64,000 nt of DNA, from NCBI RefSeq assembly GCF_035989285.1, contig NZ_CP108513.1, forward strand, positions 6,386,001 through 6,450,000. The letters are read 5' to 3'. The DNA is from Streptomyces sp. NBC_01235 (GTDB taxonomy: Bacteria; Actinomycetota; Actinomycetes; Streptomycetales; Streptomycetaceae). This document shows positions 16,301-25,614 of the stretch, piece after piece (position 1 is the first letter of the stretch; the number at the start of each line of letters is the position of its first letter). Below the pieces are notes generated by a model that had not been told where the DNA came from, made no database searches, and saw nothing but the letters and a program-made list of their open reading frames with translations. A program made the position numbers and the translations under genes.

Positions 16301-16827
16301 GTGGAGCCGGAGGTGCGCGCCGCCGCCTTGCGGGCCGGGGCGCGGTCCGGGTCACCGGCCGAGAAGGTCACGGGGTAGGGGCTGTTGACGGAGTGCCAGC
16401 CGTTGTCGTCCCGCTTCAGCGTGGTGTCGACGGGTGCCCAGGCGCCCTCGGCGTTCTTGGCGCGCACGGGCGCGACCGACGCCTCGTAGGTGAACGACCC
16501 GTCCGCGTTGGCGTAGGTCGTGGAGAACTCGTCGGTCAGCGTGGCGACTTCGACCTTTTTGCCGCTCTTGCGGGCACGGCGCTGGGCCTCGTCCTCGTCG
16601 ACCGGTTGCGCGGCGCGCTTGGCCCTGGCGTCGGAGGGTTCGGCGTCGTCGTCGCGCAGGGACAGCACGGCGGCGCCGCCGGCCAGCACGGCCAGCGCGA
16701 CGGCGGCGGCCAGGGCACGCCGAACACGGCGTCTGCCGGGCGGACTTGGTTCCGGGGCGGTGTCGAGGTCGCTCAAGGGGCCCTTCTCCAACAGGCTGGG
16801 CCGCGTGGCGTCGGGCCGGCGCGGCAT
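13333..16827 (-). CDS. Large exported DNRLRE / FG-GAP repeat protein
   Basis: The 1164-aa protein has a cytosolic basic N-terminus, then one hydrophobic segment (about residues 31-52, ALAAAVALAVLAGGAAVLSL) as signal or anchor. An acidic low-complexity linker follows. A DNRLRE-type beta domain spans roughly 430-610 (WTTVYKRYP to VAITYN), then a fibronectin III-like region, then VCBS/FG-GAP repeats to the C-terminus (DLNGDGNADF, DITGDGQPELF, DISGDGIPDIV). The ATG at 16827 follows GGAAGAG; the frame opens further upstream but that part is not protein-like. It is divergent from the RHS toxin gene; similar pairs occur in Streptomyces, so it may help display or deliver the RHS protein. That role is inferred. 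Confidence 0.8.
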   Translation of the reverse strand: MPRRPDATRPSLLEKGPLSDLDTAPEPSPPGRRRVRRALAAAVALAVLAGGAAVLSLRDDDAEPSDARAKRAAQPVDEDEAQRRARKSGKKVEVATLTDEFSTTYANADGSFTYEASVAPVRAKNAEGAWAPVDTTLKRDDNGWHSVNSPYPVTFSAGDPDRAPARKAAARTSGSTVRAAVFRTGSSRAQQVDDEAESTWTRLLTMTAEGHEIDFEWPGTLPEPVVEDNRALYEGVRPGVDLMLSARDTGFTHVLVVHTPEAAAQLADAPPRYRVTSSSLTFALDPSTDVLMAKDSAGAEIAVSPTPFLWDSAGTHDTDTESAHAGTESADPEAATGTNEDPEAVEGGVAGAVEGAVAADPAAFAQTDAANDTLALPAVNGPGEGSHAATADADFEGGVLTVTPPKNYLTATENLTYPLFVDPSTTGVRANWTTVYKRYPGSSFYDGANYNEDTKEARVGFEKQTWGTARSFFKMKIKSSIKGATVSSATLKVLETHSWSCSKRTVQVWRTDPFGTKTTWNNQPAWKRKITSKSFAYGWKSNSACPNAYVNFTVTSLAQEVANNGWTDFNIGLVASTSSSAPTGSSSSLETDTYSWKKFQAEGGGSPTVAITYNRKPNTPTTLTMSPGSCDTSASPYIKIGKSANISISAKATDPDGVLKELEFELTRTDTGAKTIFHRPTTSGAAISANLSGLANGVTYQWRVRAWDADASSAWAPTSGTLYCRFVYDTDLPDSPAPVVSTDFPGDQDEDGNPEVWSPKPFGNSGSFTFAVGDTSETDIVKFAYSINSTSYAGYVCANGKQGTTGGLTASCTTPVKSATVTAVQPPSAGPNTLYVKEFDSAGNASPNARKYFFYVTPRSVADGPGDLNGDGNADFGRIDAAGNLWIDSLSQNGAFIAATLGTHDKGTLLENDATAPHIWETKADGTVTYSLVTHNGDFAPGDGVTDWVVRTPEGRLFLYPGDGYGAIDVSKRIEIRLPSNAPAPSTFSEIKSAGDITGDGQPELFVAGGTGGAELWVFSGYSGGTFSEAVKLTSSAWADKERDFVAIADYNDDGAADLTYRTTAGNIWLRKGILDSDGVGTDLKSLGTAAASLDGDNAYVSGTMTQAAFPLLYGSPDISGDGIPDIVATNSAGALLLYKGGATAIGAATTLRSTGNTTMKQLG

Positions 16828-17159
16828 GGCTCTTCCAGGGGTGCCCTCGGGCCTGGTGACAAGCCGTGACGAGCGCGCGACGCGTCGGATCTGGGCGGTT
16901 GGAGTATGAACAGCTACTCCGGGTGAGATCAACACCCTTCGGACGGCCACCACTTGGCAACGTCGGCACAAAGCGCCCCAGAGAGATTCTTTGCCGATCT
17001 TTGTCTGATTTTGATCAGTGACATAGCTAACACAGATTCGGCACATCTTGACGTGGATCTTCACAACACCTTTATGTTCGTGCTCAGTTCGTAAGTTGTT
17101 GATCACCATGTGCCATCGGTCCGCTCGTTTCTGATGGTTTATGACTCGGAAAGGGTCAA
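16828..17159. promoter_or_regulatory. Divergent promoter region of the DNRLRE and RHS genes
   Basis: This is a 332-base non-coding spacer. The stretch 16980-17110 is AT-rich against its surroundings (GATTCTTTGCCGATC, TTTTGATCAGTGACATAGC). It probably holds both promoters. TTGACG at 17048 with CTTTAT at 17070 is one rightward candidate. No clear operator is recognised. Confidence 0.4.
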
Positions 17160-20100
17160 TTGACCGTGCGTGCGGTGCTGTCGTGGTGCGGGAGGGGTTC
17201 GCTGGCGAGATCGCCGCGCGAGCGTCTGGTCCGTCGTAGAGCCCGGGTCGGTGTCATAGCCGGACTGGTGCTTGCCCTGAATGTGACCCTCCTGCCCGGC
17301 GCCGTGGCGTTCGGCCCCGGCGACCCCCGTACGCCGGTCGACCTCGCCGAACTGCAGGAGACGGACCCCGTCCCGGTCGACGAGGAACTGACCGGCAATC
17401 TCGAGGAGTTGTCCGGCCAGGCCTCGACCAAGCCGAAGGAGCCGTACGAGCCGGCGGCCGTCGCCGAGGTCCCGGAGGCGTCCGGCACCAAGGCCGTCGA
17501 CACCATGGCCGCCGGCGCCACGACCGAGGTCGCCAAGTCGACCGACGGCACCATGACCATCGGCGTCGGCGCGCCGGACGGAGCCTCCCCGGCCCAGGTC
17601 GACGCCCTCGAAGGCCAGTGGAGCGTCGCCGCCGCGTCCGAGGACCAGGCCGTGGCCAACGGCGCGCAGGGCTTCATGCTCGCCGTCGACGCGCCCGACA
17701 CCGCCACCGGTGACGCGGTCGTCTCCATCGACGCCACCAAGCTCGCCGAGACCTACAGCGCCCAGTGGCTGGACCGGCTCTCCTTCACCCTGATGCCGCC
17801 CTGCTACGCCACGACGCCCGACGTAGAGGAGTGCTCCACGGGCGTCCCGGTGAGCACCGCCGTCGAGCGCACCGGCAAGACCGTCGACGTGGCGGTGGAC
17901 GCCGGCGACTCCTCGGGCTCCGAGGCGGACCCCGGCGAGGACAGCGCCACCGACGAGATCGACGGCTCCACCGACACCACCAAGGCGGTCCCCGAGACCC
18001 TCGTCAACATCACCCTGGACACGGCCCAGTTGCAGGCCGTCTCGGGCACCACGACCACGGCGACCGCCGACCCGGCCGTCGCCGTGGGGAACGACTCCAC
18101 GGTCAGCTCCGCGGTCTGGCACGCCGGCCGCCCCGCCGACGCCGTACGGCAGATCGCCGACGGCTCCGGCGGCGGGTACCTCGTGGGCAGCTCCTACGGC
18201 GCCGGCTCCGGCGGCGACTTCTCCGCCAGCCCGATCGTCTCCGCGGGCTCCTGGACGGCCGGCGGCTCCTCCGGCGCGTTCACCTACGCGTACACGATGG
18301 CCGCCCCGCAGGTCCCGGCCGGTCCCTCGCCCAACGTCACCCTCAGCTACAACTCGCAGACCTCGGACGGGCGGACGTCCTCCACCAACAACCAGGTCTC
18401 CTGGGTCGGCGAGGGCTGGGACTACAACCCCGGCTCCATCACCCGCACCTTCGTGGGCTGCGCCGCCGACACCGCGGGCGCCAACAACAAGGGCCACTTC
18501 ACCGGCGACCAGTGCTGGGGCTCGTACAACGCCGTGCTGTCCCTGAACGGGACCACCACCGAGCTGGTGCGCGACGACACCACCAAGCAGTGGAAGAGCG
18601 CCCGCGGCGACAACATGCGCATCGAGCTGCTCGACGCCGCCGACTACAAGCGGATCACCGGCATCGACGGCTCGGGCAACGGTGACGACAACGGCGAGTT
18701 CTGGCGTGTCACCACCGACGACGGCACCCAGTACTACTTCGGCCTCAACCGCCTGCCGGGCTGGACCTCGGGCAAGCCGGAGACCAAGTCGGTGCTGTCG
18801 GTGCCCGTCGCGGGCAACCACGACAGCGACCCCTGCTACAAGCCCGCGTTCAAGGACTCCTTCTGCGACCAGGGCTGGCGCTTCCAGCTCGACTACGTCG
18901 TGGACACCACCGGCAACGCGATGACGCTGTGGTGGGAGAAGGAGAAGAACGCCTACGCGCAGAACATGAAGGAGAAGCCTCCGGTCGTCTACGACCGGGG
19001 CGGCTACCTGACCCACATCGACTACGGGCAGCGCGCCGGTTCACTGTTCACCGAGGAGCCGCTCGGCCGGATGCGCTTCCACGCCGCCGAGCGCTGCTTC
19101 GACGACAACGCCTTCAAGGTGGACTGCTCGGACACCAACTTCGACTCCAAGCAGTCCGACCGCACCCGGCCCTGGTTCGACACCCCGGCCGACCTCTCCT
19201 GCGAGTCCGGCAAGAAGTGCCAGACGTACGCCCCGACCTTCTGGTCGCGAAAGCGCCTGGCCTCGGTCGACGCCTGCGCCCAGCGTGAGCAGGACGTCAA
19301 GCTGACCGAGTACACCTCCGACGCCGACGGCAACGAGACCGGCCAGCGCAACGCCTGCGGCGTGGACGGCGACTCGGCCACCACGACGCTGCTGTCGAAG
19401 GTCGACTCCTGGGGCCTGAAGCAGTCGTTCCCGTGGAACCTCACCGGCGAGTACACCGCGCTGTGGCTGGAGTCCATCGCCCGCGTCGGGTACGCGGTCG
19501 ACGGTTCTCCCGCCGCCCTCAACCCGGTCTCCTTCGGTCACAACGAGAGCGCGCTGCCCAACCGCGTCAAGAACGGCGCGTCCGACCCGGACGAGGTGTT
19601 CGCCCGGCTGCGTATCCAGGAGGTCGTCTCCGAGTACGGCGGCCGCACCCACGTCGACTACAAGGCCCCCGAGGGCAAGTGCCTCGCCGGTTCCACCCGC
19701 CCGGCGATCGACAAGAACGACCAGCTCTGCTACCCGGCCTACTGGCACGCGGACGGTGAGCTGGAGGACAAGCGCATCTCCTGGTTCCACAAGTACGTCG
19801 TCGACAAGATCACCGAGTTTCCGCGCCTGGCGGACGCCAAGGAGATCGTGACGCAGTACAAGTACGAGACCTTCGGCGACGCCGTGAACGGCGCGCTGTG
19901 GGCCAAGAACCAGGCGGAGTTCTCCCGTCCGAAGAAGCGCACCTGGGACGACTGGCGCGGCTACCCGACCGTCACCACGATCACCGGCGTGACGGACGCC
20001 GGCGAGGGCACCGCCGCCGCCAAGTCGGTCACCCGCTACTTCCGCGGCATGAGCGACGACGTCCTCGCCGACGACACCCCGGAGAAGGCGTCCGACGACG

Positions 20101-23100
20101 TCAAGCGCTCCTACAGCATGACGGACATCACGGGCGCGGTGCTCAAGGAGGACCGCAAGGCGTACGCCGGCATGGTCGCGGAGTCGCTGACCTACCCCGA
20201 CACGAGCGCGGCCACCGACACCGGCTGGACCGCCCGTACCGTCAACATCCCCGACACCCCGGTCCGCCTGGCCACCCGCAACCGCACCGACGGCCCGGAC
20301 GTCGTGTCCGAGCGGGTCACGCTCGGCGAGACCCGGACCATCAGCAAGGCCTCGGTCAAGGGCCCGGACGGCTCGTTCCTGCGCACGATCACCACCCAGA
20401 CCGACTACGACGCCACGTACGGCCTGCCGACGAAGGTCCGCGAGTTCGGCGACGTGGCCGTCGCCGGCGACGAGTCGTGCACGGCGACCTCGTACGTGCA
20501 CAACACGGGCGGCGAGAACTACCTCGTCGGCCTGGTCGCCCAGACCGTCACCACCACCGGCACGACCGCCTGCACCGCCGACCTCTCCTCCGCCACGGCC
20601 TCGACGCTGGTCAGCGCCTCGCGCATGTACTACGACGGCGCCACCGCGCACACCGCGACGCCCACCAAGGGCCTGGTGTCCAAGACGGTCGCGCCGAACG
20701 GCGCGGGCACGGACTGGGAGACGACCAACCCCGAGTCGCGCACCGAGTACGACTCGGTCGGCCGCGTCGTGAAGGTCACGGACCCGACGGGCGTCGTCAA
20801 CACGACCAAGTACACGCCGGACAGCGGCCAGGTCTACCGGATCGACACGGTCACCGGCAGCAAGGTCGTCGACGGCGTGGAGACCGGCTTCACCGAAATC
20901 ACCACCCTGGAGCCCGGCCGCGGCACCACCCTGAAGTCGACCGACGCCAACAGCCGCGTCGAGTCGTACGAGTACGACCCGCTGGGCCGCGCGGTCGCCG
21001 CCTGGGACGCCACCCAGTCCGCGACCGACGACCCGACCGTCAAGTACACCTACAACACCGCCTCGGACAAGCCGGTGTCCGTGGTCGCCGAGTCGCTCTC
21101 GGACAACCCGAGCACGGCCGCCGGTGACGGCACGTACAAGTCGTCCACCACGATCTACGACGGCCTGGGCCGCGAGCGCCAGTCCCAGACCCCGGCCGTC
21201 GGCGGCGGCCGCCTGGTCACCGACACCCTGCACAACAGCTCCGGCCAGGTGCGCTACACCCGCAACGCGTACTACATGGAGGGCGACCCGGACACCCAGC
21301 TGGTCGTCCCCGACTCCGAGTCGCTGGTGCCCAACGCCACGACGTACACCTACGACGGCCTGGGCCGCGTCCTGACGGTCACTCCGGTGCACAGCTCGTA
21401 CCCGCAGACGGGCGAGACGTTCACCAACGCCGGCAAGGACGTGCCGACCACGGACCGCCGCACCCGCTACGAGTACGGCCTCGACTACACGGTCGTCCGC
21501 CAGCCGGCCGGCACCCCCGCCTCCCGGGTGTGGACGGACGCCCTGGGCCGCACCACCCGCCAGGACACCTTCAGCGACACCTCGCTGACCGAGGCCGGCG
21601 CGGTCACCACGACCTACGAGTACGACCTCCGCGGCGACATGGTGACCAGCACCGACGACGTCGGCAACACCCGCACGTGGAAGTACGACGCGCTGGGCCG
21701 GGTCACCGACACCACCGACCCGGACGGGGGCGCCGCCCACACCGACTACGACGCCTACGGCCGCGTGGACAAGGCCACCGACGCCCGGGGCCAGACCGTC
21801 TCGTACACCTACGAGCGCCTGAACCGCGTCGAGCAGGTCAAGGTGACGCCGAAGGGCTCCACCACCGCCACCCTCGCCCAGACGTACGCCTACGACGGCG
21901 CGACCGGCGGCAAGGGCCAGCTCTCCTCGTCCACCCGCTACACCGACACCAAGGCGTACACCACCTCCATCGCCGGCTACACGGCCGACTACCAGCCGAC
22001 GGCGATGACCACGGCCCTGCCTCCGGGCTCCACCGCGGGCCTGACGGCGGACGGTTTCGCCACTCAGTACACGTACTCGTACGCGTACAACCGTGACGGT
22101 CAGCTGGAGAAGTACACCGCCCCGGCGGCGGGCGGCCTCAGCGCCGAGGCCGTGATCACCCGCTACAACGAGGCCGGCCTGCCGACCTCGGTCTCCGGCC
22201 AGGACTGGTACGCCTCCGAGACCTCGTACTCGCCGTACGGCCAGGTGCTGCGCGCGACGGTGGGCGAGCAGGGCCGCCGCCTGTGGCAGGAGAACAACTT
22301 CAACGAGTCCACGGGCGAGCTGCTGAGCAGCAGGCTCGTCCGGGAGTCCCAGACCCCCGACACGAGCGTCGTCCCCGGCAGCGAGGTCAGCAAGCGCTCC
22401 TACGCCTACGACGCCTCGGGCAACGTCCTGTCCGTCGCGGACCGCATGGGCACGACGACCGACCAGCAGTGCTTCAAGTACGACACGCTCGGCCAGCTGA
22501 AGGAGGCGTGGACGACGCCGGGCGGCGGCGCCTGCACCGCCACCGGCAAGACCACCGCCGAGCCGGTCTACACCGACGGCACGGTCAACGTCTCCTCCAA
22601 CAACTCCGGTTACTGGCAGTCGTACGACTACGACGTCCTGGGCAACCGCACCAGGAAGACGGCGTACAAGGCCGACCCGACCATCACGTCCGGGGTGCGC
22701 GACACCAGCGGCGACGCGGTCACCGACTACGCCTACGGCACCAGCGACACGGCGAAGAACGACCAGCCGCACACCCTCACCTCGTACACGACGACGTCGA
22801 AGCCGACGGCGGCGGGCCCGACGGTCAAGACCCGCTCGGACCAGACGTACGACAGCGCGGGCAACCTGGAGAAGCGCACCACGGGCGGCGACACCGCCCA
22901 GGCCCTCACCTGGACCTGGGACGGCAAGGTCGAGTCCGTGACGGGCTTCGGCGCGGACGGCTCGGGCGCCTGGGTGGGGACGGGCGACATGTGCCTGGAC
23001 CTGGCCGGCGGCACCCCCAATGCCGGCACCGCCATCCAGATCTACGTGTGCAACGGCAGCAAGGCGCAGAACTTCCGCGTCTCCGCAGCCGACGCCAACA

Positions 23101-25352
23101 ACGACGGCACGGTCGAGGACGCCACGATCGGCGCGCTCGTCGTCGGCGGGAAGTGCGCCCAGCCGAACGGCACCGCGGCCGCCTCGCCCGTCCTGGTCCA
23201 GTCCTGCGACAACGCCGTGGCGGCGCAGCGCTGGCAGACCCTGAGCACCGGTCAGATCAAGCACGTCTCGACGGGCCTGTGCCTGTCCGCCCCCGCGTCG
23301 ACGGTCGGCACCGACCTGACGCTGGCGGCCTGCAACTCGACCGCCGCGACCCAGCTGTGGAAGCCCGCGTCGAAGACGACCTACGTCTACGACGCCATGG
23401 GCAACCGCCTGCTGGAGCGCACCAGCGCGGGCGCGGTGCTGAACCTGCCCGACACGAAGGTCTCGCTGACCACCACGGGCAAGGTCCGCTACGCGGAGCG
23501 CACCTACGCGGGCATCGGCGGCCCGGCGGTGACCCGTTACCGCGAGAGCACCAACAACACGGCCGGTTTCAGCGAGCACCTGTTCGCCCAGGCGACGGAC
23601 CTGAACGGCACTCCCCTGGCGGAGGTCCGCCTCGACGCCACCATGGCGATCCGCACGGCGAAGAGGGACCCGTGGGGCGAGGACCGCGCCGCGAACCTCG
23701 CACCGCGCTCGCACACCGGGTTCCACACGGGCGACGAGGACAACGAGACCGGCCTGACGCACATGGGCGCCCGGGAGTACGACCCGGGAACGGGCCGCTT
23801 CATCTCGGCCGACCCGGTCCTGGACGACAGCGACCCGCTGCAGGCCAACGGCTACTCGTACGCCAACAACAGTCCGGTGACGCACGCGGACCCGTCGGGT
23901 CTGACGTCCTCGGCGTCGAGCTTCGACGCGTCGATCGCGGCGCTGGACGCGAAGATGGCCGAGTACCAGAAGACCCTGAACCGCTCCATCGGCGACGTCA
24001 TCCTGGCGACCGGCTGGGCCGTGTTCAAGGAGTTCATCGGCTGGAACGACGTGGTCGGCTGCTTCACCCAGGGCGACCTGTGGGCCTGCGGCAGCCTGTT
24101 GATGGACGCGATCCCGTGGACGAGCGTCTTCTCCAAGGGCAAGAAGATGTGGCGTGCCTTCAAGGGCACGATGAGCGCGGTCAAGGCCTGGCGCGCGGCC
24201 AAGCGCGTCGCCGAGATCGGCATGAAGGCGGCCAAGGCCGCGAAGGCAGCCCTGATCAAGGCCAAGAAGGCCGCGGAGGCGGCCGCAGCCGAGGCGAAAC
24301 GCAAGGCGAGAGAAGCGGCCAAGCGGGCAGCCGAGGCGGTCAAGAAGAAGGCCAATACGGGTTCGAAGGGCGCCCGGGGCAACTCGGCCCAGGTCAAGGC
24401 CGGCAGAGGCGCCCAGCACAAGGGGTCATCGGGCGGCGGCAAGGCGGAGAACAAGTCCGGGGGCTCGCGCAGCAAGTCGGGCAAGGAGGACTCGGGCGGC
24501 GAGGGATCCGGGTCCAAGGAGGCTTCGGACTCGGAGGGCGGCAGTTGCCCGGTCAACTCCCCGCCCAACAGCTTCACGCCGGACACCAAGGTCCTGATGG
24601 CCGACGGTTCGACCAAGGCGATCAAGGACGTCAGGGCCGGCGACAAGGTCCTGGCGACCGACCCGGAGACGGGCGAGACCCGGGCGCAGACGGTCACCGC
24701 CGAGATCCTCGGCAAGGGCGTCAAGCACCTGGTCAAGGTGACCATCGACGTCGACGGCAAGAAGGGCTCCAAGACCGCCGAGGTCACCGCGACCGACAAA
24801 CACCCCTTCTGGGTCCCGGAGCTCAGCGACTGGATCGACGCGACTGACCTCAAGTCGGGCGAGCGGCTGCGCACCAGCGCGGGCACGCTGGTCCAGATCA
24901 CTGCGGTCAAGCGCTGGACGGCACTGGACGCGACGGTCCACAACCTGACCGTCAGCATGGTGCACACGTACTACGTGGTGGCGGGGACCACTCCGGTTCT
25001 CGTCCACAACTGCGGTACCGTCCGCAATGACATCCTCGACGAAACGACGTCGACTGCCGAAAGCAACGTCGACATCGTGCACCACAAGCGGAAGGCGAGC
25101 CTCGTCAGCGAGCACACGATCACCATGGAGGACGCGATGGCCACCGCCCGCGACTTCCTCGGGGAGGGCATGCGCGACGTGGCCAAGGGGCGGGGAATCT
25201 TCCGGAGCGCCGACAACCGCCGTGGATTCCGCATCGACCCGGAATCCATCGCGGGAGGCCATTGGCCCCACATCCCGCATGTGCACTTCGAGATCTTCGA
25301 CGACATAGGGAAACCCTTGGCCAACAACCACGTCCCCCTGGCCGAGCCGTAA
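17160..25352 (+). CDS. RHS/YD-repeat polymorphic toxin with ricin-type lectin, HINT domain and novel toxin tip
   Basis: The 2730-aa protein starts with TTG after AAAGGG. An N-terminal membrane or signal segment lies near residues 30-55 (VGVIAGLVLALNVTL). The N-terminal RHS shell begins near 370 (FTYAYTMAAPQVPAGPSPNV). Dense YD repeats run from about 1180 to 2170 (YEYDPLGR, YTYDGLGRV, WKYDALGRV). A ricin B-type lectin is inserted at about 1935-2072. The RHS core ends with REYDPGTGRFISADP near 2207. A Lys/Ala-rich linker leads to a HINT domain (Cys2463 to VHNC at 2618). The last 112 residues are a variable toxin domain rich in His/Asp/Glu (KGRGIFRSADNRRGF, HIPHVHFE) that I cannot assign. The adjacent gene is the likely immunity partner. 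It probably mediates contact-dependent competition. Confidence 0.9.
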   Translation: MTVRAVLSWCGRGSLARSPRERLVRRRARVGVIAGLVLALNVTLLPGAVAFGPGDPRTPVDLAELQETDPVPVDEELTGNLEELSGQASTKPKEPYEPAAVAEVPEASGTKAVDTMAAGATTEVAKSTDGTMTIGVGAPDGASPAQVDALEGQWSVAAASEDQAVANGAQGFMLAVDAPDTATGDAVVSIDATKLAETYSAQWLDRLSFTLMPPCYATTPDVEECSTGVPVSTAVERTGKTVDVAVDAGDSSGSEADPGEDSATDEIDGSTDTTKAVPETLVNITLDTAQLQAVSGTTTTATADPAVAVGNDSTVSSAVWHAGRPADAVRQIADGSGGGYLVGSSYGAGSGGDFSASPIVSAGSWTAGGSSGAFTYAYTMAAPQVPAGPSPNVTLSYNSQTSDGRTSSTNNQVSWVGEGWDYNPGSITRTFVGCAADTAGANNKGHFTGDQCWGSYNAVLSLNGTTTELVRDDTTKQWKSARGDNMRIELLDAADYKRITGIDGSGNGDDNGEFWRVTTDDGTQYYFGLNRLPGWTSGKPETKSVLSVPVAGNHDSDPCYKPAFKDSFCDQGWRFQLDYVVDTTGNAMTLWWEKEKNAYAQNMKEKPPVVYDRGGYLTHIDYGQRAGSLFTEEPLGRMRFHAAERCFDDNAFKVDCSDTNFDSKQSDRTRPWFDTPADLSCESGKKCQTYAPTFWSRKRLASVDACAQREQDVKLTEYTSDADGNETGQRNACGVDGDSATTTLLSKVDSWGLKQSFPWNLTGEYTALWLESIARVGYAVDGSPAALNPVSFGHNESALPNRVKNGASDPDEVFARLRIQEVVSEYGGRTHVDYKAPEGKCLAGSTRPAIDKNDQLCYPAYWHADGELEDKRISWFHKYVVDKITEFPRLADAKEIVTQYKYETFGDAVNGALWAKNQAEFSRPKKRTWDDWRGYPTVTTITGVTDAGEGTAAAKSVTRYFRGMSDDVLADDTPEKASDDVKRSYSMTDITGAVLKEDRKAYAGMVAESLTYPDTSAATDTGWTARTVNIPDTPVRLATRNRTDGPDVVSERVTLGETRTISKASVKGPDGSFLRTITTQTDYDATYGLPTKVREFGDVAVAGDESCTATSYVHNTGGENYLVGLVAQTVTTTGTTACTADLSSATASTLVSASRMYYDGATAHTATPTKGLVSKTVAPNGAGTDWETTNPESRTEYDSVGRVVKVTDPTGVVNTTKYTPDSGQVYRIDTVTGSKVVDGVETGFTEITTLEPGRGTTLKSTDANSRVESYEYDPLGRAVAAWDATQSATDDPTVKYTYNTASDKPVSVVAESLSDNPSTAAGDGTYKSSTTIYDGLGRERQSQTPAVGGGRLVTDTLHNSSGQVRYTRNAYYMEGDPDTQLVVPDSESLVPNATTYTYDGLGRVLTVTPVHSSYPQTGETFTNAGKDVPTTDRRTRYEYGLDYTVVRQPAGTPASRVWTDALGRTTRQDTFSDTSLTEAGAVTTTYEYDLRGDMVTSTDDVGNTRTWKYDALGRVTDTTDPDGGAAHTDYDAYGRVDKATDARGQTVSYTYERLNRVEQVKVTPKGSTTATLAQTYAYDGATGGKGQLSSSTRYTDTKAYTTSIAGYTADYQPTAMTTALPPGSTAGLTADGFATQYTYSYAYNRDGQLEKYTAPAAGGLSAEAVITRYNEAGLPTSVSGQDWYASETSYSPYGQVLRATVGEQGRRLWQENNFNESTGELLSSRLVRESQTPDTSVVPGSEVSKRSYAYDASGNVLSVADRMGTTTDQQCFKYDTLGQLKEAWTTPGGGACTATGKTTAEPVYTDGTVNVSSNNSGYWQSYDYDVLGNRTRKTAYKADPTITSGVRDTSGDAVTDYAYGTSDTAKNDQPHTLTSYTTTSKPTAAGPTVKTRSDQTYDSAGNLEKRTTGGDTAQALTWTWDGKVESVTGFGADGSGAWVGTGDMCLDLAGGTPNAGTAIQIYVCNGSKAQNFRVSAADANNDGTVEDATIGALVVGGKCAQPNGTAAASPVLVQSCDNAVAAQRWQTLSTGQIKHVSTGLCLSAPASTVGTDLTLAACNSTAATQLWKPASKTTYVYDAMGNRLLERTSAGAVLNLPDTKVSLTTTGKVRYAERTYAGIGGPAVTRYRESTNNTAGFSEHLFAQATDLNGTPLAEVRLDATMAIRTAKRDPWGEDRAANLAPRSHTGFHTGDEDNETGLTHMGAREYDPGTGRFISADPVLDDSDPLQANGYSYANNSPVTHADPSGLTSSASSFDASIAALDAKMAEYQKTLNRSIGDVILATGWAVFKEFIGWNDVVGCFTQGDLWACGSLLMDAIPWTSVFSKGKKMWRAFKGTMSAVKAWRAAKRVAEIGMKAAKAAKAALIKAKKAAEAAAAEAKRKAREAAKRAAEAVKKKANTGSKGARGNSAQVKAGRGAQHKGSSGGGKAENKSGGSRSKSGKEDSGGEGSGSKEASDSEGGSCPVNSPPNSFTPDTKVLMADGSTKAIKDVRAGDKVLATDPETGETRAQTVTAEILGKGVKHLVKVTIDVDGKKGSKTAEVTATDKHPFWVPELSDWIDATDLKSGERLRTSAGTLVQITAVKRWTALDATVHNLTVSMVHTYYVVAGTTPVLVHNCGTVRNDILDETTSTAESNVDIVHHKRKASLVSEHTITMEDAMATARDFLGEGMRDVAKGRGIFRSADNRRGFRIDPESIAGGHWPHIPHVHFEIFDDIGKPLANNHVPLAEP

Positions 25353-25577
25353 ATGACGAGGATCGAGCTGGAGAGATACGGGCGTATCCGCTCGGGGTTC
25401 TACGAGGGGTACTTCGTGAAATTCCACGACGACTCCGACGTCACGGGCGGGTATTACATCTACCTGGTCAACGACCTGGCCGCACCCACGGACGGGGGCG
25501 ACTACTGGGTGGCGGACATGGCGGAGCTCGAGTCGTTCGTGGAGTCCTCGAAGTGGGAGATCGAGTGGGTCGAGTGA
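25353..25577 (+). CDS. Putative immunity protein of the RHS toxin
   Basis: The 74-aa acidic, aromatic-rich protein ends in SSKWEIEWVE. Its ATG follows the RHS stop with no gap (TAAATG), so translation is coupled. Polymorphic toxins are nearly always followed by a small cognate immunity gene. Size, acidity and lack of a signal peptide fit a cytosolic binder of a nuclease-like toxin tip. No named family is recognised; the assignment rests on position. Confidence 0.65.
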   Translation: MTRIELERYGRIRSGFYEGYFVKFHDDSDVTGGYYIYLVNDLAAPTDGGDYWVADMAELESFVESSKWEIEWVE

Positions 25578-25614
25578 AAAGCCACTGTTGTCGCCCCTGA
25601 GCAGGAGCGCAGTC

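Noticed and set aside
13342..16869. A 1175-codon open frame antisense to the DNRLRE gene
   Set aside because: Shadow of the real leftward gene; Gly/Val/Arg-rich with no recognisable motif.
19041..24419. A 1792-codon open frame antisense to the RHS gene
   Set aside because: It is a GC-bias shadow of the RHS coding strand: composition is Gly/Ala/Arg/Val only, with no domain and no ribosome site.
24546..25013. An intein in the RHS protein
   Set aside because: The segment is a HINT domain at the junction to a C-terminal toxin tip, ending in VHNC with no downstream extein of a host enzyme. Pretoxin HINT fits better.
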